In this document: piece after piece, positions 33,189 through 44,850 of the stretch
Layout: each line of letters opens with the position of its first letter
How positions within the stretch are numbered: the stretch's first letter is position 1
NCBI GenBank assembly: GCA_037176845.1
Contig: JAYKXP010000046.1
Span: 310,001-374,000 of the forward strand
From: Paramarasmius palmivorus
Lineage: Eukaryota > Basidiomycota > Agaricomycetes > Agaricales > Marasmiaceae
Direction of reading: 5' to 3'
Length of the DNA: 64,000 nt
The notes under the pieces: model-generated
Told to the model about the DNA's origin: nothing
What the model saw: only the letters and a program-made list of their open reading frames with translations
Databases searched by the model: none
Translations under genes and position numbers: made by a program

Positions 33189-35636
33189 ATGGCTGACCCT
33201 CGTGGGGTCGTCGATGCTGAACGAGAGGCCTTATTACCTACCCATGTCAAACAAGAACCGGACGACGTCGAGCACATTCCTTCACAACCGCCTTCGTCGT
33301 CGTCGAAGATAACCAAACGGTCTTTCTCTCTTCTTCATCTCACGGGAGCGTTTGCTGGTGGTATATTGGCTTGCGTACTGGCTCAGTATGCCGTATGTGG
33401 CCAAGTCTGCATCTCTCCCTCATACATTAATCATAATCAGAACCAAAGCCCCGACAATGTACCAGCATTAGCATCTCCATGGGCAGGCTCGACAGAAGTT
33501 CACAACTACCCTCCAACTTCACCCACAAACACTTTCCCAGAATTGTTCCCAAGTGATGTAGGTTATCCCGGTGGTACACCTACTGGTGCAGAGGCTGCCG
33601 TTATTGCTACTGCACCTGTCCAGCCATTACACACCGGTGCAGCACAATTAGTGGTTCCGGAATCCTTGGGAGGTCACGGAAAGAAGCATAGCAAATTCGA
33701 CCTATTCAAATCTTGGGGAAACCTTTCGCCTTGGTATAGTGTTGGAAATGGTGCCTTCGGGATAAAGTCGGGACCAGAGACGCCAGATACGTGTAGAGTG
33801 ACCGGCCTGCATTTCTTACACAGGCACGGTGCGAGATACCCAACCGCATGGGGTGCGTGTCTTACTACTGTTGCTCCGGGGCCATGCTCATTCGTTTTCA
33901 TAGCATCGTATGGTGGTCCTGCAAACTTCTCTTCGCGTTTGCATAATGTGGCCGACCAGTGGACAACCAAGGGTGAACTGGAATTCATGAACGATTGGTA
34001 TGCAGTGTCCTCTCTGTGCCCCATCACATTCTAACGTGGCTAAAGGACATACAAGCTCGGCGAAGAACGTACGTCCTTCGACTCCAACCCCCTCTCATGA
34101 CCTGATGCTTACTCGGTTCTGACTCACAGTGCTCACTCCGTTCGGGAGACAGCAACTATGTACGTCAAGCGAAGCTATCTCTTATCTAATGCTCACATTT
34201 GTTCTCGTTAGATGATCTCGGAATATCCATGCGGCTTAAATATGGCTTCCTTCTCGAGAACTTTACTGAGAGCAACACGATTCCTGTATTCAGAACAGAA
34301 TCTCAGTAGGCCCCTGCTTCTGTATATAGTAACAGTAACTGACATCATTTACAGGGATCGTATGCTTCACTCCGCGCTTAACTTTGCGCTCGGCTTCTTT
34401 GGCTATCCAATCGAAGGCAAATATCAGCAAAGCATCACAATTGAGGCTGCCAACGTATGTGTATTATTGCGTTTCTTTAGATGGATGCAGACTGATTTCT
34501 GATTTCAGTTCAACAATACGCTAGCGCCTTACGATGTGTACGTCCACCTCTTTACTCGCAAAGATGTCTAGCTAATCGTTCTACCAGATGCCCTAATGCC
34601 AATCGGCGAACCGTTTCCGACCGAGGAACATGGTATGTTGCTCGCTGGGCGGACAAATACCTAGCTACCGCTCGCAAACGTCTGCAGAAACAAATCAAAG
34701 GATTTGAACTGAGCATCGAAGATGTTTATACCATGCAGCAGATGTGTGCATACGAGGTGAGTGTTCCATTATCCCGGTTGATTGTGGCTGTTTCTCAATT
34801 ATCGAATGAAAGACTGTTGCCATTGGCTATTCGAAGTTCTGTGAACTGTTCACCGAAGAAGAATGGGAAGGCTTTGACTACGCGTATGTTGTGTTGTTAC
34901 TCTGCATTGAACTGTTTCACTGATCGATATCTAGTCTCGACCTAGGATTCTGGTACAACTCTGCATTCGGTTCACCAGTTGCACGCGTCCAAGGAGCCGG
35001 ATGGGTCCAAGAGATGATTCACCGTTTAGAACAACGCCCCGTAACTGAGGAAACGAACAAGTTCTCGATGAACTTTACGCTCGATGGCGATACTAGGACA
35101 TTCCCTGTTGACCAAGCTTTATATGTCGATGCTACACATGAAGTCGTTGTGTTGAACAGTAAGGACCTTTCTGACTTTGACTACAATATCCACTAATGCA
35201 TTGTATAGTCATCACCGCCTTGAACCTGACGTCCTTTGCGGAGGACGGCCCACTTCCTTATAACCATATTCCAAAGAAGAGAAAGTTCAAGGTTTCCCAG
35301 CTGGCGCCATTTGCTACCAATGTTCAATTCCAGCGTACGTTCCTGTTGCTATTTCACTGTATCGAGTCTAACCGTTTCATAGTCCTCTCATGTACCTCCC
35401 GCGAAGGACCCCAGATCCGTGTTATCATCAACGATGGTGTTGCCCCTCTCACCGGTATCGAAGGGTGCCCACAAGATGAGGATGGCATGTGTCCTGTGGA
35501 TACATTTGTTAAAGCGCAGAAGAAGTTGTTAGAAAATGTTGATTGGGATTGGGCTTGTTACGGTGACTGGGAGGATAAGGTTGGTCAAGGGCCGGAATGG
35601 GAGACGGTTACTGGTGATCCACCAGCGAAGGATTGA
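33189..35636 (+). CDS. Histidine acid phosphatase (phytase-like), membrane-anchored
   Basis: Branch-2 histidine phosphatase, which releases phosphate from phytate or other esters. The start at 33189 (CCACCATGG context) is preferred to an upstream in-frame ATG. A cytosolic leader precedes one hydrophobic helix, LLHLTGAFAGGILACVLAQY, giving a type II anchor. A Pro/Thr-rich stalk leads to the catalytic domain. The active-site motif is LHFLHRHGARYPTAW (RHGxRxP). Later exons include WTTKGELEFMNDW, VLTPFGRQQLY, LGISMRLKYGFLLENFTESN, ALNFALGFFGYPIEGKYQQS and GFWYNSAFGSPVARVQGAGW. The proton-donor region reads ALYVDATHEVVVLN, with His-Glu where classical phytases have His-Asp. The C-terminus has ITALNLTSFAEDGPLPYNHI and CTSREGPQIRVIINDGVAPL, and paired cysteines. 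The stop is at 35634-35636. Confidence 0.92.
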
Positions 35637-35954
35637 GATTGGAGTAGATTATGCTTGTGCTCTGGCAATAATTATCTTGTGCTCTTCTATCTGTATCGGT
35701 TGAACGCTCCTGCGCCGCAGGGTCCAAGATGTTGAATCGCAGTCCAGCTACCCATGCACAGTAGAGTACACACGTGAGACGGTTCCACGGCAAAGCTTCT
35801 TGACAGTGATCTCGACCATTTCCCGCACTACCGTTTTTGTTCCCCCACATTCAATCTTCCAGCACGTTGAGGACATGTAGTCTGCTGCGATCAAGAAGAA
35901 TCCAGTCATGCATCAGCCAACATAAAAACCTCCCTCATTGAAAGACAACATCCC
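35637..35954. other. Intergenic, phosphatase to P450
   Basis: 318-bp tandem spacer holding the phosphatase 3' end and the P450 promoter. No element recognised. Confidence 0.3.
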
Positions 35955-37921
35955 ATGGCACTCCCACAACTCGACCTGTTCAACACACTTGTTCTCACAG
36001 GATTCTCAATCTTGTTATATTTCCTGGTCAAAGGAATACATGCACTATGGATCGGACCGTTCAACCACAGCAATCTTCGTGGTCCAGAAAGTGACAACTT
36101 CTTAATGGGAAGCTGGAAGACTGCATTCGAAGATGCAAGTACCTTTCTCGTAGCGTACCCCGAAAACATTGCTAATCGAATACTCGCAGGAACACGCAAT
36201 GCTGGCGAACCAGTTGATTGAGAAATACGGTCAATTGTTCAGAATCAAGTCTCTTCTGGGAGGAAACGAGATTATTCTATCGGATTTAAAAGGTGTCGCC
36301 CACATCTTGAAAAATGAAACTATATATGAAAAGTCGGAGCCCTTGAGGTATATGCTGAGTCGAATTACGGGACATGGTGCGTCTTTATTCCATCTGTATA
36401 TGTATTACAGTATACTAAGGTCGATGCAGGTGTACTGACCACCGAAGGCGAGGTCCACAAGAAACAGCGACGAGTCATGAACCCAGCGTTTGGGTCTGCT
36501 CAGATCAGAGATGTCACAGAGATATTTGTCGAGAAATCGGTGCAACTGCGGGACGTATGGGTCTCCCAGCTCAACAAAACCGATGTTATCACGGTCGATG
36601 CACTATCATGGCTCAGTAAAATGACTTTGGACGTCATCGGTCATGCTGGATTCGACTACCAGTTCAATGCGCTTTCTGGGAGACCCAACGAATTCAATGA
36701 CTCCTTTTCCCATATCATGGAGAGCCAGAATCATATTACTCCAGAGCTTCTGCTCAAGATGCTCGTGCCGCCGTTCAGGTCGTTGGCAAGTTGCTTTATA
36801 CACGTTGTTTGTTTCGCGGCCTGACTTTGTCACTATAGCCTGAAGCAGACTCTTTTCTTCGCAAAGCACAAGCAACCTCTACTCGTATTGGACGTGAACT
36901 ACTGGAGACTCGAAAAGCGATCTCATCTGGCGGCAAGAATGCTTACGGTCGTGATCTGCTTTCGTTGCTAGTTCGGTCCAACACTAGCTCCGAGGTGCCA
37001 GAGAGCCAGAGGCTCACCGATGATGAAGTCATCGCTCGTAGGTTTAATGTTCTTCTTGGATGCATCGCAGGGCTGACTTACGTGCAGAGGTTCCAACGTT
37101 CCTTGCTGCAGGACATGAAACAACTAGGTTCGCTGGCCTCTCTTCTACGTCGAGGTGATCGCTGACATTGCATGCAGTACAGCCACTGCCTTTGCACTTT
37201 TCGCTCTATCATCTTCACCTAGCGCCATCGAGATTCAATCTAAACTCCGAACCGAAGTTCTTTCCATTCCCACTGACAACCCTACAATGGACGAACTAAA
37301 CGCACTTCCTTACCTCGACCAAGTTGTCCGGGAGTGCCTTAGGGTCTTCGCACCAGTACCGGCAACGGCGAGAATTGCCACGCGCGACGATGTTATACCT
37401 CTCGCTGCACCGTATCAGGATCGATATGGTGTTTGGCATGAGGAGTTTAGGGTTCGTAAGGGACAGGAAATTCAGATCCCTATCATTGCGATTAACAGGG
37501 ACAAGAATATTTGGGGAGATGACGCCTTGGAGTTTAGGTACCTGCAGCCTTTATCTGGTTTATCGAGAACTGGTACTGATCCTTTCCCTAGACCTGAACG
37601 CTGGGAAAGCCTACCTGAAGCAGTCAAAGACATTCCAGGAGTGTGGGGAAACCTGTTGACCTTTCTTTGGTGGTTCGCATGCGTGTATCGGTTGGAGGTT
37701 TTCGTTGGTTGAGTAGGTCAATCTTTTCGTCATCGTTGCCAAATTTCTGAGTCCTCGTTTCCAGGATGAAGGCGTTGCTGTTCACTCTCGTCCGTGTGTT
37801 TGAATTCGAGCTGGCGGTACCAAAGGAGGATGTGTTGATTAAGAGGGCTTTCCCTGTTCATAGACCTTATATCAAGGGTGTTGGAAATGCGCTGCCGTTG
37901 AAGATACGGTTAGTACAATGA
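35955..37921 (+). pseudogene. Cytochrome P450 monooxygenase, frameshifted in the haem loop
   Basis: Membrane-bound haem monooxygenase gene; substrate unknown. The N-terminal anchor MALPQLDLFNTLVLTGFSIL is followed by a GC-AG intron (36134-36189) and EHAMLANQLIEKYGQLFRIK. Other landmarks are VLTTEGEVHKKQRRVMNPAF (helix C region) and QVPTFLAAGHETTS (I-helix oxygen-binding AGHETT). The K-helix ExxR lies in [16 protein letters not shown], and [18 protein letters not shown] carries the PERW region. The haem-binding loop should follow VWGNLLTF, but the frame reads WWF and stops at a TGA ending at 37712. Removing one T from the TTTCTTTGG at 37662-37670 gives [17 protein letters not shown] in the next frame. 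That frame continues through a normal intron into MKALLFTLVRVFEFELAVPK, ending at 37921. The single insertion removes the haem-ligand Cys, so the gene is broken as given unless this is a sequence error. Confidence 0.85.
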
Positions 37922-39249
37922 AAGATTACCGATGTTTGATTGAGCGCCGAACTACCTATACATATTACTTCTTGCTCGAACATCGTCTCATGCTCCGGAT
38001 ATCTCTTGAAGTTCAACCGTAACGTCCGTGTAGGGGCGCTTATTTAGACGCCCGCCACTTCACTCTCACTTCCACTGTCACCTTCGTTGGTTTCGCATGT
38101 CCCGAAAATCGATTATCGACGGAATGGAATACTAAGTGCTCGTTGTCTCATGGAATGAGACCACATCATCCGGGCGTGTTTCCATGGGGAGGACACATGC
38201 CAGATCTCCGTCGAATCGCTCTAGAAAAGAGTATGAAAGGGGTACTTTTTGGGTTAGTGGGTCATTAAAGTGAGTTTCATAACCTTAGTTGGTATCATGG
38301 GTCATTGAACGGTTTTGAGTAAGGGTATATATGCTCTTCATGCACATATATCTGGTCAAATACTCACCCAGACACTGCTGAGCCAGAAGACTTTACGGCT
38401 TGTCTCCATATTGTCAAGTCCGATTGCAAGATATAGCGATGCTATGTATGCAGCGTGCATCCAGTTTCGTTCGAGACGATTCAAACCGGTATGACTACTT
38501 TCATGGTGCTCTAAGTACTGGTACACGCGTGCTCACCCAGCCGAAACTGTACGTGTAGGCCGTCTCAACTCCCAACATCATTCCCTTCCCCGTAATTGCC
38601 ATTGCGACCTTCATTTAATGTCATCGAATGCGGCCGCTCACCTTTGGCGGTTCCTGCAGCGATTGAACAGAGCACGAATAATTTCGACGAGACTACCAAG
38701 CCTTGGTTGAGGTATCGACACAGTTCATCAATCCCCCATCGCGACGAAACACGTAATTTAGACCATTGCTCGACGCGCTCGCGCCTTGTCGAGACGAGCC
38801 TACTCGGAGGTGCCATATCGTCCCTGTGGTGTCCCTGGCTGCCTAAATCTGCCTAAATCCTTCATGGCAAAATCCATGGCGAGGCAGGAATTGTGTGGTC
38901 CCGATATATCACTGATAAGGTGGTGAGTCACCTCGTGCTCCAAGCGTGAACTTGTGAAGAATCTACTTTGCCTTTAGGTAGAATTTAGACGTTCGCAACC
39001 GAGGGGCGATACAATAAAAAAACGTGTTTTCAGCGTGTTTTAACCGCATCGCCATATGAGGTTTCCTTTCCCACGGAGGATTGACCAACATCGATCATGA
39101 TCTTGCTCTTCTCCGCGAAAAAGTGACTCGAGGTGACTGCATTGCTGTTCTTGCTTTGCCCTCTCGACCAACCTTTTTCAGGATAACCCCGCAAGCAGGT
39201 ACACAAATCAGGAAATCGGTCACGCAAATTGGACGAAAAACGAACAATA
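37922..39249. other. Intergenic region
   Basis: 1.3 kb with no supported gene. Open frames at 38565-38856 on both strands show no recognisable content. It includes the promoter of the DUF6699 gene. Confidence 0.3.
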
Positions 39250-41060
39250 ATGGCGGACGGAGGAACACCATTCATTCCACCTCTTGGACTCGGGACTCCC
39301 AGCGGTGGGAGCCGCACGCCTCACTCTCAAACTCAACCTCTGGGCTCGCTGCCCTATTCTCCGAACATACACCCCAGTCAGGCGTTCATACCAGAACACA
39401 TGCAGTCACAACCAAGTCCATGGCAGGGTGTCAGGTACGTGCATTCCTTTTCAAGGATGGAGTGTCTTCTCGTGTAGGAATTAAGCTAACTATCTTGGAC
39501 AGACCAACGTTACAAGGAGGGCTTAGTGCAGATTATACCGGCTACCCCCAATGGACGCCTCAAACCCCCGCGGGAAATACACCTCTCCCTGGAACTCAAC
39601 CACCTTTCCATCATACGCCCTACTCACATCCACAAGCTTTTCCTGGTACACCATTCGCTCAACCGCAAATGATGGGCCCTTCACCGATGCACCCAATGAT
39701 GAACCCCATGATGGGTACACCGTACGCAATGCCTCAAATGATGCCTGCTTGGCCAGGTCCTATGTCACCGTACATGCATACACAGATGCACCAGGCCCCT
39801 CATCCAAGCATGCCTCCTTGGGGCATGTTTCCACCACCTCAAGCAGCCCCACCTCCTCAGGCAGCACCACCACCACCTGCTGCTCCAGGACCCCTCGACA
39901 ACATGGGCGGAATGCGTGCAGCTATGCCGGCGCTGGCCAGAGCAACCGAACACGGGACAGACAGAGTGTCTCAATGGAATGCAGGCGCACATTGTACGTA
40001 TTAGTCCTGCATTCTCCGAGAAATGAAGCACTGACAAAGCACCTCGCCAGACGGCCCGGTTCTTGAACCATTCCTCACACGCATCCTAGAAGTCCAGCCC
40101 ATTATTAATCCACTCCTCACACCCAAATCCGAACCAGAGGAAGAACATATCAAATGGTCTCTTCTCCATTCTTCGAGTACCGCTCAACGTTCCTCTGACC
40201 CAGGACATGTATCTTGGTCCCGAGGAAGAGACGAACCAGCGACTTGGCCACGCGTTACTTCTCTTCTTCTCATACCAACTCTCTCTTCACTATCGAATGC
40301 ATCCCTTGGGAACGCTGCACCCAACGTTCCTGCTACATACGCAGCACCCAAAGTCATAGTGACAACGCCCTTTACTATCCAGGTATACGCCCGTCGGCCA
40401 GAAATCGGTGTAACCTGCGGCGATGTCATCGACACCATCTCAGCTGCCATGAACGGTCCAACATCAAGATCCATGTTCGACAGCTGCCAACATCGAGACA
40501 TGAAGAAAGCGGCCGCTTCAGCATACCGGCGAAACCGATCAACCCTGCCTGGTATGCCAGGTGGCAGACTTGGAGATGGAATGAAGAAACTTGATTGGCT
40601 GGGAGAGGATTACATCTTTGGCGGTGTGCAGGTCAGTCCGGATGTGGTCAAGGCGGTTTGTGGGTTTGGGAGCGATAATGAGGCGATGCCGTGTACGTTT
40701 GAGTTGGTTTGTAGACCGCCAGATCCAGAGGCGGCACCAACGACTCCTGGTGCTGCACGTTCTGCTGCACCGTCAGTTCAGGCAAGTCCGAATCCACCAC
40801 CTCCTAGAATTATTGAGCCAACGCCGCCGCCGCCTCCGGTTAATGAGACGGTTGCGCATCGGAACGTTGATGCAGAGAGAAGAGAGAGGAGGAGGAGCAG
40901 GGGCAATCTCCCACCTGGGACGCCACATCCTGGGGTTAACTCCCTTGCTGCAAGTGTTGCGTCAGTGCCGGATGATGATGATCTTAGGAGTATCAGGAGC
41001 GGAATGAGTAGTAGGAGCGGTAGGAGCTCGGCAGCGACGACGAGCAGTAGGCTGAGTTGA
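39250..41060 (+). CDS. Large DUF6699 protein with Pro/Met-rich N-terminus
   Basis: Second DUF6699 protein of the window; function unknown. The ATG at 39250 opens MADGGTPFIPPLGLGTPSGG. Residues of about 60-230 form a long low-complexity region rich in Pro, Met, Gln and Ala (PMHPMMNPMMGTPYAMPQMM; then PPPQAAPPPQAAPPPPAA), likely disordered. After an intron the structured part begins YGPVLEPFLTRILEVQPIIN. The family core follows: VIVTTPFTIQVYARRPEIGV, TCGDVIDTISAAMN, AYRRNRSTLPGMPGGRLGDG and MKKLDWLGEDYIFGGVQVSP. The tail is Pro-rich, then Ser/Arg-rich (SGMSSRSGRSSAATTSSRLS), with a stop at 41058-41060. 'YRRNRSTLPGMPGG.L..GMK..DWLG...FGGV' is the longer DUF6699 signature, absent from the short copy at 17.4 kb. 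Confidence 0.85.
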
Positions 41061-42200
41061 TCTCTCTGCTATTGTTTTCTTCACTTATCACATTCTTTGC
41101 TATCGTTGTGGTAATGCCTTTATCTTCTTGTTGCTTAGACATTACTTCTATACTGCCTTAATGACGATTACGCCGCCTTCAGTTTTCTCTTTTTTTTTCC
41201 GCCCATGCATTATAGTACTGAACGTTACATGTACACATTTCAGTCTTTAGCGTCTCCTCTTCCATTGTTGTATTTCTTAAGTATTTCTCACTATGTCTAG
41301 CTGTACAAGGAAGGAATGCAATAATCTTGGAACCACAATTTGAACGTTGGCGGACACAGTGGCAGTGCTTGCAGCTGTTTCCTTTTTCGTCACTCGGCTA
41401 CGCGTCGTCTTTCGACTTCCCACCTAACTTAGTCTTGAAACGCGACTCTATCCACGCTAACCTAACTATGTTTCCTGGCAGGAATTGAGGGATATGGTTT
41501 GGTTTTCTGATATGTGGTGTCATCTTGGACGGAAATCAGCCCTAGGTTCGTTTCAGTGTTTCTAGCTGCCAATCTAAGAACTCATTCAACAAAACAGAGC
41601 AGGTTGAATGTATACTACTGCGAAGCTTTTCATAGAATGGACGCTTTTGTCAAGTCAAAGGAACCAATGCAGTTCTGAACACACCCTTAGCACGACTTTA
41701 GTCGCCGGACTCGACGCTCGGCTCTCATCGAAGGATCTCATCTCACACGCGTCGGTCTCTTTCAACGCATCGAGATGGGAACACATGAAACGTTTCTCTG
41801 TATCCGTATTCAACCGGTCGGGGCTTATTGTGACTTTCATGATGCGGACGGGTGCAATACCCTGCAAAGCAAGTGGTGATTCGTCGTTTTGACTTGATGT
41901 CGGACAACGGGTACCCAGGAGGACTGTTTTGATTCATATCGACATGTGTTGATGCTGATGCTCGTAGTCCGTTACTGCCAGTATACGGCGCCACTGATCT
42001 CGTTTCATTTGGTGGTGCTACGATGTTTGGTTCAATAGGGCTTGTCGAGTCTCACACTCCCGCCCATTCTTCCCGTGAGCGATGGCTTTCTCGATTCGGA
42101 ACAATACTGAGGGCTCCATCCCATTATCAGAGATAGACTGAAGCGAGGTTATAAGTAGCGTCTTTTGATGATGGTGTGGATTTCCTCTCCGGGTATTCTC
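41061..42200. other. Intergenic region
   Basis: 1.14 kb between two plus-strand genes. Short open frames at 41608-41994 on both strands have no recognisable motif. No repeat or RNA gene seen. Confidence 0.3.
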
Positions 42201-44095
42201 ATGGATTCCGCAGGCAATGGATCTCCCCAGGCTCCTGGTCTGTCCGTTGGTATAGACCTTTCATCGCAATTGAACGCTACATTCTCTGGTACGCCTTGTT
42301 GATTCGGTTCTGGGCAGGCATTAGCTGAAACTTACACAGGGTTTGTCGTGTCTACCGTGTACGTGCTACGCCATGGTGCCATTTTCCCGACTTAAGTTAT
42401 GATCATCAGTCTTCTCGGAGTCACTATCGTTCAGGCCTGGATTTACGGCAATTCTAACAGTGACGCGTTTTATCTGAGATTCTTAGTGGGTCGTTCACTT
42501 TTGGACGACGGGCCTTAACGAACATCATTATGCACAGGTCGCTATGCTGGTGTAAGGACCCAAAAACCGATCAGGAAGCTCATTCATATCGGTTTAATGC
42601 CAGAGTCATGGATATTGCAACTACCGTCCTTAACACAGCGGTACTACAGCATGTTTTGGTCAGGAAAACGGTACGACCATCCTGCAGCCTTCTCATTATC
42701 TCGACAGATAGCCAACTTTGGGAATCTACTGGAGCTTGGCAGCCGCACAGCGTATGTGTTCCCCTCGCTGAGATACTGTGGCGACATATTGACTGTCTCT
42801 TTCTAGCTTCATATACCAAATGTCCGAAACCCTTATCACGACATTGGTTGCATTTATGTACGTTGCCTTGGCCGTTTCTTCTGTTCTCTTCGATGCCCTG
42901 ACATTGGGTTGAAAGGGTGCAGCTATTCTTTGCCACCCGGGTGTATTTCTGTGAGTTCGCCGTTTCCCTTTCGCAGCCTACAGCCTGACTGTGAGTCGGT
43001 CTCAGTGCATTCCCTACATAAAGCCATCACTTGGATTGTCGTAGGTTTTGACACTCTTGAGCGTGATCGTTGGATCACTGACAGACTGTCCTTTCTATAG
43101 ATCCTCACAGCCGTTGCGTCTTTGGGTCGGTAAGCACATAACGTTCGCTCACCCGAGTTTGCTCAACGTTTTATTCGTAGTTCCAGGCCTACGTGAGTCG
43201 ATTAAACATCGTCAGGCTTACCACTGACTCAATCTTGTCGGCTAGTCGTGGTCGTGGATGGTTTCAAAGACCCGCACATGCAAACCACCTACTCGGATCG
43301 TACAAAGGTATGGAATGGCTAGACCCGATGAATAAGGAAACTCATCTGCTTTTTAGATCCAGCTCGTTCTTCGAGGGTTTCTTACTGCACTCTGTGATCT
43401 AGTAGTCACGGTTGCCTTAGTATGGTCCTTTTGGAAGTCGAAGACAGGTTCTAAGAGGTGCCTCCTTTACTTCCTTGGTTGCCATTTCTTCTAATGAAAA
43501 ATCTCAACAGGACGGATACCATCTTGCAGAAACTCTTTCAGTATACCGTTACCCGAGGATTACTACTGACAGTCTTTCAAATTTGTCTACCCATCATGTA
43601 CCTCGCCCAACCTGACACTCTCAACTGGTGGGGATCCTTGATTTTCGAGCCGATATCGTAGTCATGCATCTTCCATCAGGACTCCTTTTCATTACTGTGA
43701 AAGCAAGTTATACATAATAACCATGCGTGAGTACATGTGGTTTAGTATCTGTCGACGTTGTCTGACGATGCTTCATTGCCTCTTATAGTGGCAATGTATG
43801 TGTGTTTCCCGCGAAATCTGGCACAACAGAGTCAAGCCGTTGATCCAGGTTGAACGGTCGGTCGAGCCTTCGTAGTCAACATTCGGGGACTCTATCTTTG
43901 AATGAAAGCAGTCGATTTTCTCGAGCGGAAAGGTCGCAGAGTCTTCATTTCGACGTTCGCATCCCAAGTACGAGAGATCTGGACTTGGAGATGAATTTCG
44001 ACGATGCAGACACCGGAGCTGGATTGAAAGAGTCACAGCATGTGGTCCGCGATACATCGGTATGTGCTCGTTCATATCCAATGCATCGGTCATGA
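42201..44095 (+). CDS. DUF6534 seven-transmembrane protein (second copy)
   Basis: Second member of the DUF6534 membrane family. The start MDSAGNGSPQAPGLSVGIDL at 42201 is chosen because it leads directly into the first helix. Short exons give FSGFVVSTVLLGVTIVQAWI, VAMLVVMDIATTVLNTAVLQ, ANFGNLLELGSRTAFIYQMS, ITTLVAFMVQLFFATRVYF and VLTLLSVI. Then come LCDLVVTVALVWSFWKSKTG, SKRTDTILQKLFQYTVTRGL and LLTVFQICLPIMYLAQPDTL, and after more introns HYCESKLYIITMLAMLNGRS. The tail is polar (SLNESSRFSRAERSQSLHFD; MNFDDADTGAGLKESQ), with the stop at 44093-44095. The 'TGSKRTDTILQKL..YTV.RG.L' segment and the 'MLN.R' end are diagnostic. About a dozen introns; one in the middle (near 43065-43100) is uncertain. 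The DAD2 start lies 258 bp downstream. Confidence 0.8.
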
Positions 44096-44353
44096 ACAGA
44101 ACGCCAGAATGCTGCAAATTCCATTGGCACTGCCATATGAGAATGAGCCGAGGCATTTTCACGCCAGAACGGCTCTGTGGAGGTGTATGTAATATTTTGG
44201 AGATGATGGGGCCACTAGAAGAGTGTTGAGATGAATTTGAGCGCTGCTACCTGTACAGTAGTAAAAAGCCCGAAGCGTGGAAAGCGTGAGAAAGATACGC
44301 TCACCAGTCGTCACCGTGTCACATGCGTCACACCGCGTCAAACTCTCGCGCTT

Positions 44354-44850
44354 ATGCGACCATCTACCATCGGAAACCGTTCTTCATATGCTCCTGGTGT
44401 AAGCTCGCAAGCTAATTCTGCTGCAAATCTTGCAAAGCTTCTCGAAAAGAAGAAGGAATATGAAGGAGTCGCTGCTCTAGATAAAGCCAGCACTGCATTC
44501 CTTGAACGAATTACAGGCTTAATGGAGGATGCAGATGTTATGGCAAATGCTGGAGAAGGTGTGCAATCACGCATCAATTCTATGTCTTCCCGTCAATCTC
44601 ATTCAGAATCCCAATCTATCTAGCACTGGGGCAGGTACTTGAGCAGTGGCCGAAGATGTTTCAAATCCTGAATCTTTATCGTGCGTCATTTCTTCACTAC
44701 ATATCCAACAACAGGCTCACGGTATCTCAAGTCTCCTCGCGCGCTGATGCTTCAGAAGGACAAGAGACAGAATCCGAACAAGGACAGATGCTTGTCAGAA
44801 TCCCTATCGACGAGTTGCAGCAGATGAACGGAAACGACAGCCATGAATGA
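44354..44850 (+). CDS. DAD2: DASH/Dam1 complex subunit Dad2
   Basis: Outer-kinetochore protein of the DASH (Dam1) ring, which couples chromosomes to microtubule ends in fungi. The ATG at 44354 gives MRPSTIGNRSSYAPGVSSQA. The family core follows: LAKLLEKKKEYEGVAALDKA, then STAFLERITGLMEDADVMAN and AGE. An intron of about 68 bp joins it to ALGQVLEQWPKMFQILNLY, the most conserved Dad2 segment. A 51-bp intron then leads to an acidic region and LVRIPIDELQQMNGND, ending at 44848-44850. The spliced protein is about 125 residues, normal for Dad2. The middle is predicted coiled coil. Its transcription direction matches the upstream DUF6534 gene. Confidence 0.93.

Noticed and set aside
28819..37921. 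Possible secondary-metabolite or catabolic gene cluster (GH7, phosphatase, P450)
   Set aside because: No core synthase, transporter or pathway regulator is present; neighbours such as MCP1 are housekeeping genes.
43772..44095. Frame breaks at the end of the second DUF6534 gene
   Set aside because: A donor at ATGC|GTGAGT and the acceptor before TTGAACGG restore the MLAMLNGRSSLRSQ join.
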